This document shows positions 43,558 to 52,971 of a DNA stretch of 64,000 nt, one piece after another. Numbering within the stretch: the first letter of the stretch is position 1; every line of letters begins with the position of its first letter. The DNA comes from an uncultured Bacteroidales bacterium (GTDB taxonomy: Bacteria; Bacteroidota; Bacteroidia; Bacteroidales; UBA932), in the NCBI GenBank assembly GCA_944323805.1, contig CALUTW010000005.1:1-64000 (forward strand). The letters are read 5' to 3'. A program made the translations under genes and the position numbers. Under the pieces are notes generated by a model. That model did not search any database and was not told the origin of the DNA. It saw only the letters and a program-made list of their open reading frames with translations.

Positions 43558-44367
43558 TCAAGAGAGTTTCAGCGTCAGGGCTATGAAATCTTCCACACCC
43601 AGTCTTTCAGGTCTCAATGCAAATACCGGGTCCGAGGCGAAAGATTCGTACTGCTCCTCTGACCATCCTTCCCGTTCCGCTTTGGCGGCAATCAGCGGCT
43701 TCAGTGAGTTGCGCATGGTCTTGCGTCTCTGGTTGAACGATGTCTTGACAACTGTCCTGAACAGGCTTTCATCGCATCCGAGTCCTGTCCTGTCGTTGCG
43801 GGTAAGCCTTATCACAGCCGACTTGACTTTCGGGGGAGGATTGAAGGCCCCTTCGCCCACAGTGAACAGGTATTCGATATCGTACCATGCCTGCAGCAGT
43901 ACCGAAAGGATGCCGTAGGTCTTTGTCCCCGGCTTCTCGGCAATACGTTCCGCCACCTCTTTCTGTATCATGCATACTACTTCCGGAACGGATTCCTTAT
44001 AGTCCAGTATCCTGAAGAAAATCTGGGATGATATATTGTATGGAAAGTTCCCGATGACACGGAAACTATCCTTGAAGAAGTTTTCAAGTCTGAGTTTCAG
44101 AAAGTCGGCTTCAATCAGGCTTCCGTTTACCTGCGGAAAATTGACCAGCAGATAATCCACTGATTCACGGTCGATTTCGACCATCTTCAGGGCAATCTCA
44201 GGCCTCTGCAGCAGATATTGTGTCAGAACCCCCATTCCGGGGCCTACTTCCAGCACGTCGGCCTTTTCCGGGCCGGACGGGACAATCAGTGCATCTGCTA
44301 TCTGTCTTGCAATCGAGAGATCCGTCAGGAAATGCTGTCCGAGTGATTTTTTTGCCCTTACCTCCAT
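43558..44367 (-). CDS. rsmA: 16S rRNA (adenine-1518/1519 dimethyl) transferase
   Basis: A 269-residue KsgA/RsmA that dimethylates two adjacent adenines in helix 45 of 16S rRNA. The N-terminus AKKSLGQHFLTD, SAM motif VLEVGPGMGVLTQYL, acidic motif MVEIDRES, catalytic motif IGNFPYNISSQI (NFPY) and the C-terminal FNQRRKTMRNSLK are all typical. An upstream start at 44412 is possible; 44367 (MEVRAKK) has a better GGAG ribosome-binding site. Confidence 0.95.
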   Translation of the reverse strand: MEVRAKKSLGQHFLTDLSIARQIADALIVPSGPEKADVLEVGPGMGVLTQYLLQRPEIALKMVEIDRESVDYLLVNFPQVNGSLIEADFLKLRLENFFKDSFRVIGNFPYNISSQIFFRILDYKESVPEVVCMIQKEVAERIAEKPGTKTYGILSVLLQAWYDIEYLFTVGEGAFNPPPKVKSAVIRLTRNDRTGLGCDESLFRTVVKTSFNQRRKTMRNSLKPLIAAKAEREGWSEEQYESFASDPVFALRPERLGVEDFIALTLKLS

Positions 44368-44432
44368 ATTCTTCTCCAGTCGGTCCGGTCTGATATACCG
44401 GAACATGTACATTAAAATTCAGTTATGTGCTG

Positions 44433-44463
44433 CAAATATATAAAACACTTGTTTCCGGGACAA
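44433..44463 (-). promoter_or_regulatory. rsmA promoter
   Basis: Minus strand: TTG at 44461-44463, 20-nt spacer, TATATTTG at 44433-44440. Transcription should start near 44426. Confidence 0.75.
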
Positions 44464-44502
44464 ATTCCGGAAGTTTTCGCTGCTGCCTTCTGAATAATTT
44501 TG

Positions 44503-44510
44503 TACTTTTG
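44503..44510 (+). promoter_or_regulatory. -7 box of the aspS promoter
   Basis: TACTTTTG about 75 nt before the aspS ATG; no TTG at the ideal distance. Divergent from the rsmA promoter 40 bp away. Confidence 0.5.
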
Positions 44511-44584
44511 CAAGTTAAATGACCGGAGACGGGATGAATACCGTATCCGGCCGGATGTTCCGGAAATAAATAACCATTATCGAT

Positions 44585-46354
44585 ATGTACAGGACTCATA
44601 CTTGCGGAGAACTCCGTATTGCTGATGTCGGGAAGACAGTCACTCTTGCCGGATGGGTACAGAGGACAAGAAAGCTCGGCGGAATGACTTTCATTGATCT
44701 GCGTGACAGATACGGTATTACGCAGCTTGCTGTAGATGGCGCTGCCGCAGAGGACCTCCAGGAGGCTGCAAATTCTCTCGGAAGGGAATATGTTATCCAG
44801 GCGACAGGCGAAGTCATTGAACGCCAGAGCAAGAATTCGAAGATGCCTACCGGCGACATTGAAATCAGACTGACCGGAATCAATATATTGAACAAGGCCC
44901 AGACACCTCCTTTCACTATCGAGGATACAAGTGACGGCGGCGAGGAGCTGAGGGCAAGATACAGGTATCTCGACCTTCGCAGAAATCCGCTCAGGAAAGC
45001 GCTGGAACTCAGGCACAGGCTTGCACATGAGGTCCGCAACTATCTGGATGCACAGGGATTCATGGAGATAGAGACCCCATATCTCATCAAGTCCACTCCT
45101 GAGGGTGCCAGGGACTTTGTTGTGCCGTCGAGGATGAATCCTGGCCAGTTCTATGCATTGCCTCAGTCTCCGCAGACATTCAAGCAGCTGCTGATGGTGG
45201 CCGGCTATGACAGGTATTTCCAGATTGTCCGCTGTTTCCGCGACGAGGACCTGCGTGCAGACCGTCAGCCGGAATTTACCCAGATAGACTGCGAGATGTC
45301 ATTTGTCGAGAGGGACGATGTCCTCGACACATTCGAGGGTATGATGCGGACACTTTTCAAGAATGTGCTCGATGTCGATATCCCGAACCCGATTCCACGT
45401 ATGAGCTGGTTCGATGCGATGGACAGCTACGGCTCGGACAAGCCTGATATCAGGTACGGCATGACAATCCATGAGATTACTTCCGATGTGCAGGGGCACG
45501 GCTTTTCCGTATTTGATTCTGTGGAGTATGTCGGCGCCATTGCAGTGGAAGGCGCGGCGTCATATACCAGGAAGCAGATTGATGAACTCACTGAATGGGT
45601 AAAGAGGCCTCAGGTGGGAGCCAAGGGGCTTGTATACATAAAAGTGAATGAGGACGGCAGCATCAAATCATCCGTCGACAAGTTCTATACACCGGAGGAA
45701 TTGAAGACTGTCGCTGAAAAGGCCGGAGCAAAGGCTGGGGACATGCTGCTCGTGCTCTGCGGTCCTAAGCGCAAGACGCAGACCATGCTCGGAGTTCTCC
45801 GTATCGAGATGGGCAACAGGCTCGGGCTCCGCGATCCTCATGTGTTCGCTCCTCTCTGGGTTGTTGATTTCCCTCTGCTCGAATGGGATGACGAGACCAA
45901 CCGCTTCTATGCGATGCATCATCCGTTCACTGCTCCCAAGCCGGAGCATCTCGACCTGTTCTACAGCGACAGGAAAGAAGACCTTGAGCGGGTATGTGCA
46001 AACGCCTACGATTTCGTGCTCAACGGTACTGAACTCGGAGGCGGTTCAATCAGGATACATGATTCACAGGTACAGCAGCGTATGTTCGAAGTGCTCGGCT
46101 TCTCGGATGAGGATGCACAGTATAAGTTCGGCTTCATCATCAATGCGTTCAAGTTCGGTGCGCCACCTCACGGCGGACTTGCATTCGGCTTTGACCGCAT
46201 GTGCGCCCTGTTCGGAGGCCAGGAGACAATCCGTGACTTCATAGCGTTCCCTAAGAACAACCAGGGCCGCGACGTGATGATTGATTCCCCTTCATATATC
46301 GATCAGGTACAGATGGACGAGCTGTTCCTGCAGTCAACCGCGAAGAAAGAGTAG
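44585..46354 (+). CDS. aspS: Aspartyl-tRNA synthetase
   Basis: A 589-residue class II synthetase of the bacterial type: N-terminal OB-fold anticodon-binding domain (about 1-110, [19 protein letters not shown]), catalytic motif 2 ([18 protein letters not shown]), a bacterial GAD insertion (about 290-420) and motif 3 ([16 protein letters not shown]). It charges tRNA(Asp). A perfect terminator hairpin follows after 18 bp. Confidence 0.97.
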   Translation: MYRTHTCGELRIADVGKTVTLAGWVQRTRKLGGMTFIDLRDRYGITQLAVDGAAAEDLQEAANSLGREYVIQATGEVIERQSKNSKMPTGDIEIRLTGINILNKAQTPPFTIEDTSDGGEELRARYRYLDLRRNPLRKALELRHRLAHEVRNYLDAQGFMEIETPYLIKSTPEGARDFVVPSRMNPGQFYALPQSPQTFKQLLMVAGYDRYFQIVRCFRDEDLRADRQPEFTQIDCEMSFVERDDVLDTFEGMMRTLFKNVLDVDIPNPIPRMSWFDAMDSYGSDKPDIRYGMTIHEITSDVQGHGFSVFDSVEYVGAIAVEGAASYTRKQIDELTEWVKRPQVGAKGLVYIKVNEDGSIKSSVDKFYTPEELKTVAEKAGAKAGDMLLVLCGPKRKTQTMLGVLRIEMGNRLGLRDPHVFAPLWVVDFPLLEWDDETNRFYAMHHPFTAPKPEHLDLFYSDRKEDLERVCANAYDFVLNGTELGGGSIRIHDSQVQQRMFEVLGFSDEDAQYKFGFIINAFKFGAPPHGGLAFGFDRMCALFGGQETIRDFIAFPKNNQGRDVMIDSPSYIDQVQMDELFLQSTAKKE

Positions 46355-46372
46355 GACGCCGCTACAGGCAGA

Positions 46373-46430
46373 CAGAAAGACGACCGATACCCTGTCCATA
46401 ACATTTTCAAAGGTATCGGTCGTCTTTCTG
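46373..46430. terminator. Terminator between aspS and the RND efflux gene
   Basis: A perfect 19-bp inverted repeat (46373-46391 and 46412-46430, arms CAGAAAGACGACCGATACC and its complement) with a 20-nt loop. Stem ends hold GAAAG/CTTTC instead of long T-runs. It separates convergent aspS and the efflux gene. Confidence 0.8.
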
Positions 46431-46467
46431 CATTCTATGCAGGAGTATGTGTCTCAGGAGCCTTGCG

Positions 46468-49400
46468 TCATTCCCATCCTCCGCCAAGGGCCTTGTACAG
46501 GTCGATAAGGGCGAGGAATTCCTGGGATACTGCATTGCTGAGCTCCACCTGGGCATCGAAATAGCTTCTCTGGGCATCGAGCACATCAAGGTAGTTTGTG
46601 ACGCCATTGATGTACTGCGAGCTGGCGAGCGAGACATATTTTCTGGATGCTTCGCGGAGGTCCATCTTCAGGTCTGTGTTCTCTTTGGCTGAATTGAATG
46701 TCACGAGGGCGTCATAGACTTCCTTGAAAGCCTGCATCACATCCTTTTCATATTGCAGCCTTGCCTGGTTGTATTCGGAGATTGCAGCCTTGAATGCCGA
46801 CTTGCGCTTGCCGAACTCGAATACCGGACCGGCGAAAGTGGCGGCGGCATAATAGAACGGGGATTTCAGAATGTTCAGGAAGGAGTCGCTTTCGAGACCT
46901 CCGGTCAGGTCTATGACGAAAGTCGGGAAACGCTCTGCCTGTGCCACTCCGACTGCCGCTTCCGCTGCCTTCAGTCTCTGGTATGATTCCATGAGGTCCG
47001 GACGGCGTTCAAGAAGCTGTGACGGAATCCCTGTAGGGAGCTCGTTCCTGTAGGACAGTTCCAGGGCCATGTGCGGGCGCTGGATTACCTGCGGGTATGA
47101 GCCTGTAAGGAATGCCAGCTCGCTTTCCTTGATGGCGACCTGCCTTTCAAGGTCAGGTATCAGGGATGCAGTTGTGGCATATTCCACAAGCGCCTGTTGA
47201 TGAGGGATTTCGGATGTCAGTCCCCCGTCTGCCCTGAGCTTGGCCTGGGTTACTCCTTCCTGCCTGGTTTCAAGTGTCCGCCTGACAATTTCAAGTTCAT
47301 TGTCGAGGGACAGGAGTTCGAAGTATGTCCTTGCAACTTCCGATACAAGTGTCATCTGGAGCGCCCGCTGAGCCTCTATGCTTGCCAGATACTCGGCAGC
47401 TTTCTCCCTGCTTGCCCATCTGAGGTGTCCCCAGAGGTCGATTTCCCAGCTTAACGACAGCTTGGGACCATGTTCGGGGTCATCCGGAGACGGGTCATCT
47501 CCGCCGTAATTGGTGTATTCATTGCTGGCATATGCCTGGGCGGACAGTGATGGCCAGAGGTCGGCCCTCTGGATTCTGTATCTGTATTCCAGCTCCCTGA
47601 CCCTTTCGGCGGCCATCAGCATATCCTTGTTATATTCAAGTGCCTGGCGTATCAGGCTCTGGAGGGTGGTGTCGGTGTAGAGTTCCCACCATTCCAGATC
47701 GGCCAGGGTCAGCGAGTCTGCCGCCGGAGAGGATTCCATATAGTTTTCCGGAAGATCGAGCTGCGGCTGTGCGCAGTGCTTTGCAGGGGAGCATGATGTA
47801 GCCGAGCCCCCGAACATTATCAACGCTGCGATTACAGCGGCCCCTGTACCTGCCTTTCTGCTTTTTCCTGACATCTTGTGCTTCAGTTTATATATCCAGA
47901 CAAAGAAGAACGGAACGAACGTGATGCCGACGGTAATTGCCACAATCATCCCGAAGAATACACCTGTACCGATGTTCTGCCGGCTTGCCGACCCCGGTCC
48001 TGTCGCAAACACCAGCGGCAGCATGCCGAGGATGAACGCGAGGGATGTCATCACGATAGGACGGAACCTCAGGTGTGCGGCAGTGACGGCGGCCTCTTCT
48101 ATTGTCTTGCCTTTCTCGACCTCCTCCTTCGCGAATTCCACAATCAGGATTGCATTCTTCGCCACAAGTCCTACAAGCATCACGAGCCCGATCTGGAAGT
48201 ACACATTGCTTTCCAGCCCTACAATCCATATCCCGAGATATGCTCCGGCAATGGCGATAGGCAGGGACAGGATGACGGCAATCGGCACTGACCAGCTTTC
48301 ATACTGTGCAGCAAGCACAAGGAATACGAACAGGAGTGCAAGTCCGAGCACAAGGCCAGTCTGTCCTCCTTCTTTCTTCTCCTGGAAGGAGAGTCCGCTC
48401 CATTCGACATCGATATTTGAAGGAAGGTGCTCATCCGTGATTTCCTCGAGGATATCCATCGCCTGGCCCGAGCTGACCCCGTGGGCTGCCTCTCCTGTGA
48501 TGGTGGCAGCATAATACATGTTGAACCTTTTGATTGTACCCGGGCCGGTCGTATATTGGGTCGACCCTAATGCAGTCACAGGAATCATCGCCCCGCTGTC
48601 GCTCTTGACGAAGAAAAGGCTGAGGTTGTCCTTGTGTCCCCTGTATGGGGCGTCAGCCTGGATATACACCCTGTAGACACGGTTGTACATGTTGAAGTCA
48701 TTTACATAGATGGACCCTGTAAAGGCCTTCAATGTGGAGAATACATCCGAAAGCGGCACTCCGAGCAGCTGGATCTTGTCCCTGTCCGCATCGAAGTAGA
48801 GCTGCGGGATATTCTTCTGCATACCAGATGCAAGCCCTGTCAGCTCCTTGCGCTGGGAGGCATAGTAAAGCAGGGTATCGGCTGCCGCCTGCAGGTCGTC
48901 ATAGGTCGCATCCCCCCTTGCCTCAAGCACCATCGAGAATCCTCCTGAGCTTCCGAGGCCCGGTATGACAGCCGGACTGCTCAGGTATACCTTGCTTTCC
49001 GGGTACAGGGACAGCGTATCACGCACCTTCTGCATCATCTTGTTGATGTCTCTCTCCTCTCTTTCTTCCCATGGCTTCATGATGACAGTGAGCGTGCTGT
49101 TCGACTGGCTTGTCCCGATACGCGGGCTGGAACCCGTGACATTCAGCACATATTCTATATCATGCTGTCTCAGCAGGAAATCCATTGCCCTCTCGGTAAC
49201 GGCGCGGGTCCTTTCGAGTGTCGCCCCCACAGGGAGCTCCAGCTCGACCGTAAAGTATCCCTGGTCTTCCTGCGGCATGAAGCTTTTCGGCACAAGCTGT
49301 CCGAATGCCCAGATGCATACGACCGTCACGCCGAACATGGCGAACATCCTCGGGGAATGCCGCAAGCTGGCATGTATGATTCTTTCGTACAGTGAGTTGC

Positions 49401-50961
49401 CTGCACTGAATCCCTGGTTGATCTTTCTGAAGAGGAAATTCTGTCTTGCGGCAGGGTCATGCGGCTTCAGCAGCCTCGAACACATTACCGGGCTCAACGT
49501 AAGGGCCACTACCGTAGATATGATGACCGAGACGGCAATGGTTATTGTAAACTGCCGGAACAGCTGGCCTGTGATACCTGAAAGGAAGCTGACAGGGATG
49601 AATACGGCGCAGAGTACCAGGGACATCGCGATAAGTGCGCTGCCTATGCCGCTCATGGCCTTTTTCGTCGCCTCATACGGAGGCAGATGCTCCTCGGCCA
49701 TTATCCTGTCCACATTCTCGACCACGACAATGGCGTCATCCACGACAATACCGATTGCCAGTATGAGTCCCAGCAATGTCATCATGTTGAGGGAGAAGCC
49801 GAATACCAGCATTATCCCGAAAGTTCCCACAAGGGATATCGGGACGGCTATCGCAGGAATGATGGTCGCCCTCCAGCTCTGCAGGGACAGGAATACGACA
49901 AGAATCACAAGGAACAGGGCCTCGAACAGGGTCTTGTACACATGGTGTATTGACTCTGATATATAGGTGGTCATGTCGAACGGGATGTCATAGGTAATGC
50001 CGTCAGGGAAATTCTTGCTTATTTCCTCCATTGTCGCCTTGACATTCTCCGCCACCTTCATCGCATTGGCCCCGGGCAGGGTATATACATACATCACAGC
50101 GGCATTTCCTCCGTTGATGCCGCTTTCTGTATTATATGACTGGGCCTCGAGGGATACGCGGGCCACATCCTTTATCCTGATGATGGCCCCGTCCTTACCG
50201 GTCCTGACCACTATGTTCTCAAACTGGCTTACCGAAGAAAGCCTTCCGGTCGCCGTGATAGGAATCGTGATGTCGACTCCGCTGATAGGCTGCTGGCCCA
50301 GGACTCCTGCGGCAGACTCCCTGTTCTGGTCTTCAATCGCACTTGTCAGGTCATCGACCGTGAGCCCGAGGCTGGCGAGCTTGTCAGGCTGCACCCATAT
50401 CTGCATACCGTAATAACGGCTGCCCACATTGGATACACGGCCTACTCCCGGCACTCGGCGCAACATGTCCAGCACATTGAGTGTGGTATAGTTGCTGAGG
50501 TATATCTCGTCGAATTTCGGGTCGTCGGACAGTACGGTAATGGTCATGAGGCGGCTTGCGGCCTCCTTTTCCACCGAGATACCGTTCTGCACCACTTCTG
50601 CCGGCAGCCTCGATTCGGCGAGCTTGACCCTGTTCTGCACCTCGACGGCGGCAAGGTCCGGGTCGCTTGAAATATCAAATGTAAGGGTCGCGGAAAAGCT
50701 TCCCGAGTTGGTGTTCGTGGACTCCATGTAGAGCATTCCCGGCGTACCGTTCAGTTCCTGCTCGATAGGGGTTGCCACAGCCTGGGCCACAGTCTGGGCA
50801 CTCGCTCCCGGATAGGAAGCCGAGATTTTCACAACCGGCGGCACAATCTGCGGATACTGGTCCACAGGCAGCATTACCAGGCCTATGAGTCCGACAAGCA
50901 CGATTATGATAGATATGACTATCGAAAAGACGGGCCTGTCTATGAAGAAGTCGGATTTCAT
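46468..50961 (-). CDS. Fusion of RND multidrug pump (AcrB-like) and outer-membrane channel lipoprotein
   Basis: A single 1497-residue frame. Residues 1-1029 are a complete HAE1-type pump: AcrB-like N-terminus DRPVFSIVISIIIVLVG, proton-relay GIVVDDAIVVVENV in TM4 and the TM10 Lys in GLVAKNAILIVEF. Residues 1030-1497 are an outer-membrane factor of the NodT/OprM type, with its own signal-like segment (GAAVIAALIMFGGSATSC, Cys1057), the LEWWELYTDTTL entry and two TolC repeats (SWEIDLWGHLRWASREKAAE; FGKRKSAFKAAISEYNQARL). These are normally separate proteins. The adaptor gene precedes by 31 bp. Internal Met1030 (47872-47874) could serve as start of a separate OMF. Confidence 0.88.
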   Translation of the reverse strand: MKSDFFIDRPVFSIVISIIIVLVGLIGLVMLPVDQYPQIVPPVVKISASYPGASAQTVAQAVATPIEQELNGTPGMLYMESTNTNSGSFSATLTFDISSDPDLAAVEVQNRVKLAESRLPAEVVQNGISVEKEAASRLMTITVLSDDPKFDEIYLSNYTTLNVLDMLRRVPGVGRVSNVGSRYYGMQIWVQPDKLASLGLTVDDLTSAIEDQNRESAAGVLGQQPISGVDITIPITATGRLSSVSQFENIVVRTGKDGAIIRIKDVARVSLEAQSYNTESGINGGNAAVMYVYTLPGANAMKVAENVKATMEEISKNFPDGITYDIPFDMTTYISESIHHVYKTLFEALFLVILVVFLSLQSWRATIIPAIAVPISLVGTFGIMLVFGFSLNMMTLLGLILAIGIVVDDAIVVVENVDRIMAEEHLPPYEATKKAMSGIGSALIAMSLVLCAVFIPVSFLSGITGQLFRQFTITIAVSVIISTVVALTLSPVMCSRLLKPHDPAARQNFLFRKINQGFSAGNSLYERIIHASLRHSPRMFAMFGVTVVCIWAFGQLVPKSFMPQEDQGYFTVELELPVGATLERTRAVTERAMDFLLRQHDIEYVLNVTGSSPRIGTSQSNSTLTVIMKPWEEREERDINKMMQKVRDTLSLYPESKVYLSSPAVIPGLGSSGGFSMVLEARGDATYDDLQAAADTLLYYASQRKELTGLASGMQKNIPQLYFDADRDKIQLLGVPLSDVFSTLKAFTGSIYVNDFNMYNRVYRVYIQADAPYRGHKDNLSLFFVKSDSGAMIPVTALGSTQYTTGPGTIKRFNMYYAATITGEAAHGVSSGQAMDILEEITDEHLPSNIDVEWSGLSFQEKKEGGQTGLVLGLALLFVFLVLAAQYESWSVPIAVILSLPIAIAGAYLGIWIVGLESNVYFQIGLVMLVGLVAKNAILIVEFAKEEVEKGKTIEEAAVTAAHLRFRPIVMTSLAFILGMLPLVFATGPGSASRQNIGTGVFFGMIVAITVGITFVPFFFVWIYKLKHKMSGKSRKAGTGAAVIAALIMFGGSATSCSPAKHCAQPQLDLPENYMESSPAADSLTLADLEWWELYTDTTLQSLIRQALEYNKDMLMAAERVRELEYRYRIQRADLWPSLSAQAYASNEYTNYGGDDPSPDDPEHGPKLSLSWEIDLWGHLRWASREKAAEYLASIEAQRALQMTLVSEVARTYFELLSLDNELEIVRRTLETRQEGVTQAKLRADGGLTSEIPHQQALVEYATTASLIPDLERQVAIKESELAFLTGSYPQVIQRPHMALELSYRNELPTGIPSQLLERRPDLMESYQRLKAAEAAVGVAQAERFPTFVIDLTGGLESDSFLNILKSPFYYAAATFAGPVFEFGKRKSAFKAAISEYNQARLQYEKDVMQAFKEVYDALVTFNSAKENTDLKMDLREASRKYVSLASSQYINGVTNYLDVLDAQRSYFDAQVELSNAVSQEFLALIDLYKALGGGWE

Positions 50962-50992
50962 TTTCGTCTTTTTTAATTGGACCTTTCGGGGA

Positions 50993-52210
50993 TTATTGTT
51001 GCATCTGGTCGGCGCGCATTGCCTTCATGCCGTGTGAAAGCTTGTGGTATCCCTCGACCACAATCTGCTCGCCCGGCAGGAGACCCCTCTCCACTACCAC
51101 TTTGTTGCCTGTCTCAGGCCCGAGCTCTATGAATCTGCGTTCGACGACATTGTCATTGCGGAGGACGAAGATGTACGACCCGTCCTTCTCTATCTCTACA
51201 GCCTTTGTCGGGACGACAACAGCATCCTCCCTGACATCCAGCAGCAGGGTCACATTGGTAAACTGGCCAGGAAGCAGCTCCCTGTCCGGATTCGGCAGGT
51301 CGGCATGCACGGAGAATGTCCCGGACCTCGAGTCGACCTGCGGGTCTGCAAAGTCAACAAGCCCGCGGTATTTATATACGGACTTGTCGGCAAGAGTAAT
51401 AGTGACATACGGGTCCCACTTCCTAAGGGTATCCTTCTGGCCGATATTTACATTCCTGGCCTTGCTTTTCTGGTAGTCGAGGTCGGTCATCTTGAATTCC
51501 ACGGTCACGGTGTCGCTTTTCACGATTGTGGCAAGCAGGGACTGCCCTCCGGGACCTACCAGGGAACCGATATCCACATATCGCTCGCTGATATATCCGC
51601 TGATAGGGGACCTGACCGTAGTATAGCTCAGGGCAAGCTCGTCCTGCCTGAGGTCGGCTTCGCTCATCTGCACCTCCGCCTTTGCACTTTCGTATGATGC
51701 TATGGCGTTGTCCAGGTCCAGCTGGCTGGCGGCCTTCTGGTCATATAGAGGCCGGATTCGCTCAAGGTCCTGCTCCGCCTTGAGTTCCATGGCCTTGTTC
51801 TTGGCCAGCAATGCCTTTGCCCTGTCCACGGTAGCCTTGTACTGTCTCGGGTCGATGATGAAGAGCACCTGGTTCTTCTTGACATAGGTGCCTTCCTCGA
51901 ATAGCATCTGCTCAAGATAGCCTTCCACACGGGCGCGCACCTCGACAAACTGCTGTGCGGTAACGCTTCCCGGATATTCTCCATATATCTCCACGTCCTC
52001 TGTCGTCACGGTCTCGGTGCTGACCACAGGAATGATTTCCTCTGCCGGCTGCGGCCGTGAAAGCCAGATTATCAGTGCGATTACGGCAGCAACGGCAAGC
52101 CCGATGGCAAGCCACTGCCTCCAGTTCAGTTTCTTGATCTTGAATACCACATACTGGGAACCCTTGTCCAGGTTGGTGTATGTGTTCCTGAGAAATTGTC
52201 TGCCTCTCAT
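50993..52210 (-). CDS. RND efflux periplasmic adaptor (AcrA-like)
   Basis: A 405-residue membrane-fusion protein linking the downstream pump and channel. The N-terminal TM anchor is LAIGLAVAAVIALIIWL; the biotinyl-lipoyl halves GSVTAQQFVEVRARVEGYLE and SPISGYISERYVDIGSLV flank a coiled-coil hairpin (about 110-175), followed by beta-barrel and membrane-proximal domains ending near KLSHGMKAMRA. Start codons at 52273, 52264 and 52210 are all possible; 52210 (MRGRQFLRN) gives the most typical N-terminus. Confidence 0.88.
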   Translation of the reverse strand: MRGRQFLRNTYTNLDKGSQYVVFKIKKLNWRQWLAIGLAVAAVIALIIWLSRPQPAEEIIPVVSTETVTTEDVEIYGEYPGSVTAQQFVEVRARVEGYLEQMLFEEGTYVKKNQVLFIIDPRQYKATVDRAKALLAKNKAMELKAEQDLERIRPLYDQKAASQLDLDNAIASYESAKAEVQMSEADLRQDELALSYTTVRSPISGYISERYVDIGSLVGPGGQSLLATIVKSDTVTVEFKMTDLDYQKSKARNVNIGQKDTLRKWDPYVTITLADKSVYKYRGLVDFADPQVDSRSGTFSVHADLPNPDRELLPGQFTNVTLLLDVREDAVVVPTKAVEIEKDGSYIFVLRNDNVVERRFIELGPETGNKVVVERGLLPGEQIVVEGYHKLSHGMKAMRADQMQQ

Positions 52211-52296
52211 AAGATTGAAATTAGCGCGATTGACAAAGACATCAGCATGCGTGCCCGAAGGCATTACCGACATGATGATGCCAGTACTCCAGCCTA

Positions 52297-52330
52297 CAAA
52301 GATAGGAAGAATCCCGGAGTTTGTGCACAA
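52297..52330 (-). promoter_or_regulatory. Promoter of the adaptor-pump operon
   Basis: Minus strand: TTG at 52328-52330, 23-nt spacer, TATCTTTG at 52297-52304. It gives a leader of about 80 nt to the 52210 start. Confidence 0.6.
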
Positions 52331-52369
52331 AAAGCGGGGTATGATGATATTTTTATGTCATTTATTTCC

Positions 52370-52377
52370 TATTTTTG
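52370..52377 (+). promoter_or_regulatory. -7 box of the Fur-family regulator gene
   Basis: TATTTTTG, 58 nt before the ATG. A good GGAGG ribosome-binding site lies at about 52427-52432, rare in this window. Confidence 0.5.
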
Positions 52378-52435
52378 CCTGAATGAAAGGCAGATAATGC
52401 AGCCGGACGGCTGAAATTCAATATCTGGAGGAATA

Positions 52436-52876
52436 ATGGACAACCGGAAAATAATAGAGATACTGGAAAGGAAGGGTGTCAGGGTAACATCGATAAGAAT
52501 CCTTGTGATGGAGGCACTGACGGCAGCTTCCCGTCCGATGTCTCTTTCCGACCTTGAAACGGTGCTTGATACCGTGGACAAGTCCAGTATATTCAGATCC
52601 CTTGAAGCCTTTGAAAAACATCATGCCGTCCATTCAATCGATGACGGCACCGGCTCAGTCAAATATGAGGTATGCGAAGGGGAGGATGAATGCACGGTCT
52701 CGGACATGCATGCACACTTCTATTGTGAAAAATGCCATAAGACATACTGCCTCAAGGAAATAAGTGCCCCGGTCGTCGACCTCCCGGAAGGCTTCGAGAT
52801 GAATTCTGTCAATTATATCGTCAAAGGGACCTGCCGTGAGTGCGGCAGGAGGCTTTCCAGGGACGGCCTGCTGTAA
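52436..52876 (+). CDS. Fur-family transcriptional regulator
   Basis: A 146-residue Fur/Zur/PerR-type repressor. The N-terminal winged helix (RKGVRVTSIRILVMEAL, then DLETVLDTVDKSSIFRSLEAF) binds DNA; the C-terminal dimerisation half has HAHFYCEKCHKTYC and CRECGR, two CxxC pairs that hold structural zinc, and the His-rich metal site around HAH. Which metal it senses is unknown. It lies directly upstream of, and co-directional with, a heavy-metal RND operon, which is its probable target. Confidence 0.9.
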   Translation: MDNRKIIEILERKGVRVTSIRILVMEALTAASRPMSLSDLETVLDTVDKSSIFRSLEAFEKHHAVHSIDDGTGSVKYEVCEGEDECTVSDMHAHFYCEKCHKTYCLKEISAPVVDLPEGFEMNSVNYIVKGTCRECGRRLSRDGLL

Positions 52877-52903
52877 GTCGGGCATCTGCCTGATGGCTCA
52901 ATT

Positions 52904-52916
52904 GCAACCGGGTTGC
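52904..52916 (+). promoter_or_regulatory. Palindromic operator candidate for the metal-efflux operon
   Basis: GCAACCGGGTTGC, a perfect 6-1-6 inverted repeat extendable to 7-1-7 with one mismatch, the spacing typical of Fur-family operators. It lies 14 bp upstream of the -7 box, and the half site GCAACCG recurs immediately after the -7 box (52937-52943). Binding by the adjacent Fur-type protein would block RNA polymerase. Confidence 0.5.
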
Positions 52917-52929
52917 GCCAGCCCGGAGA

Positions 52930-52937
52930 TATCTTTG
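52930..52937 (+). promoter_or_regulatory. -7 box of the heavy-metal efflux operon
   Basis: TATCTTTG, 35 nt before the adaptor ATG at 52972. TTG motifs upstream lie at 14 and 25 nt, neither ideal, as expected if the promoter is controlled. Confidence 0.6.
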
Positions 52938-52971
52938 CAACCGTTTACATTGACAAACAATACGCAAAGAT

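Noticed and set aside
47872..47874. Splitting the RND fusion into two annotated genes
   Set aside because: No stop codon separates the two halves in the given sequence, so one frame is reported; the internal start is noted as an alternative.
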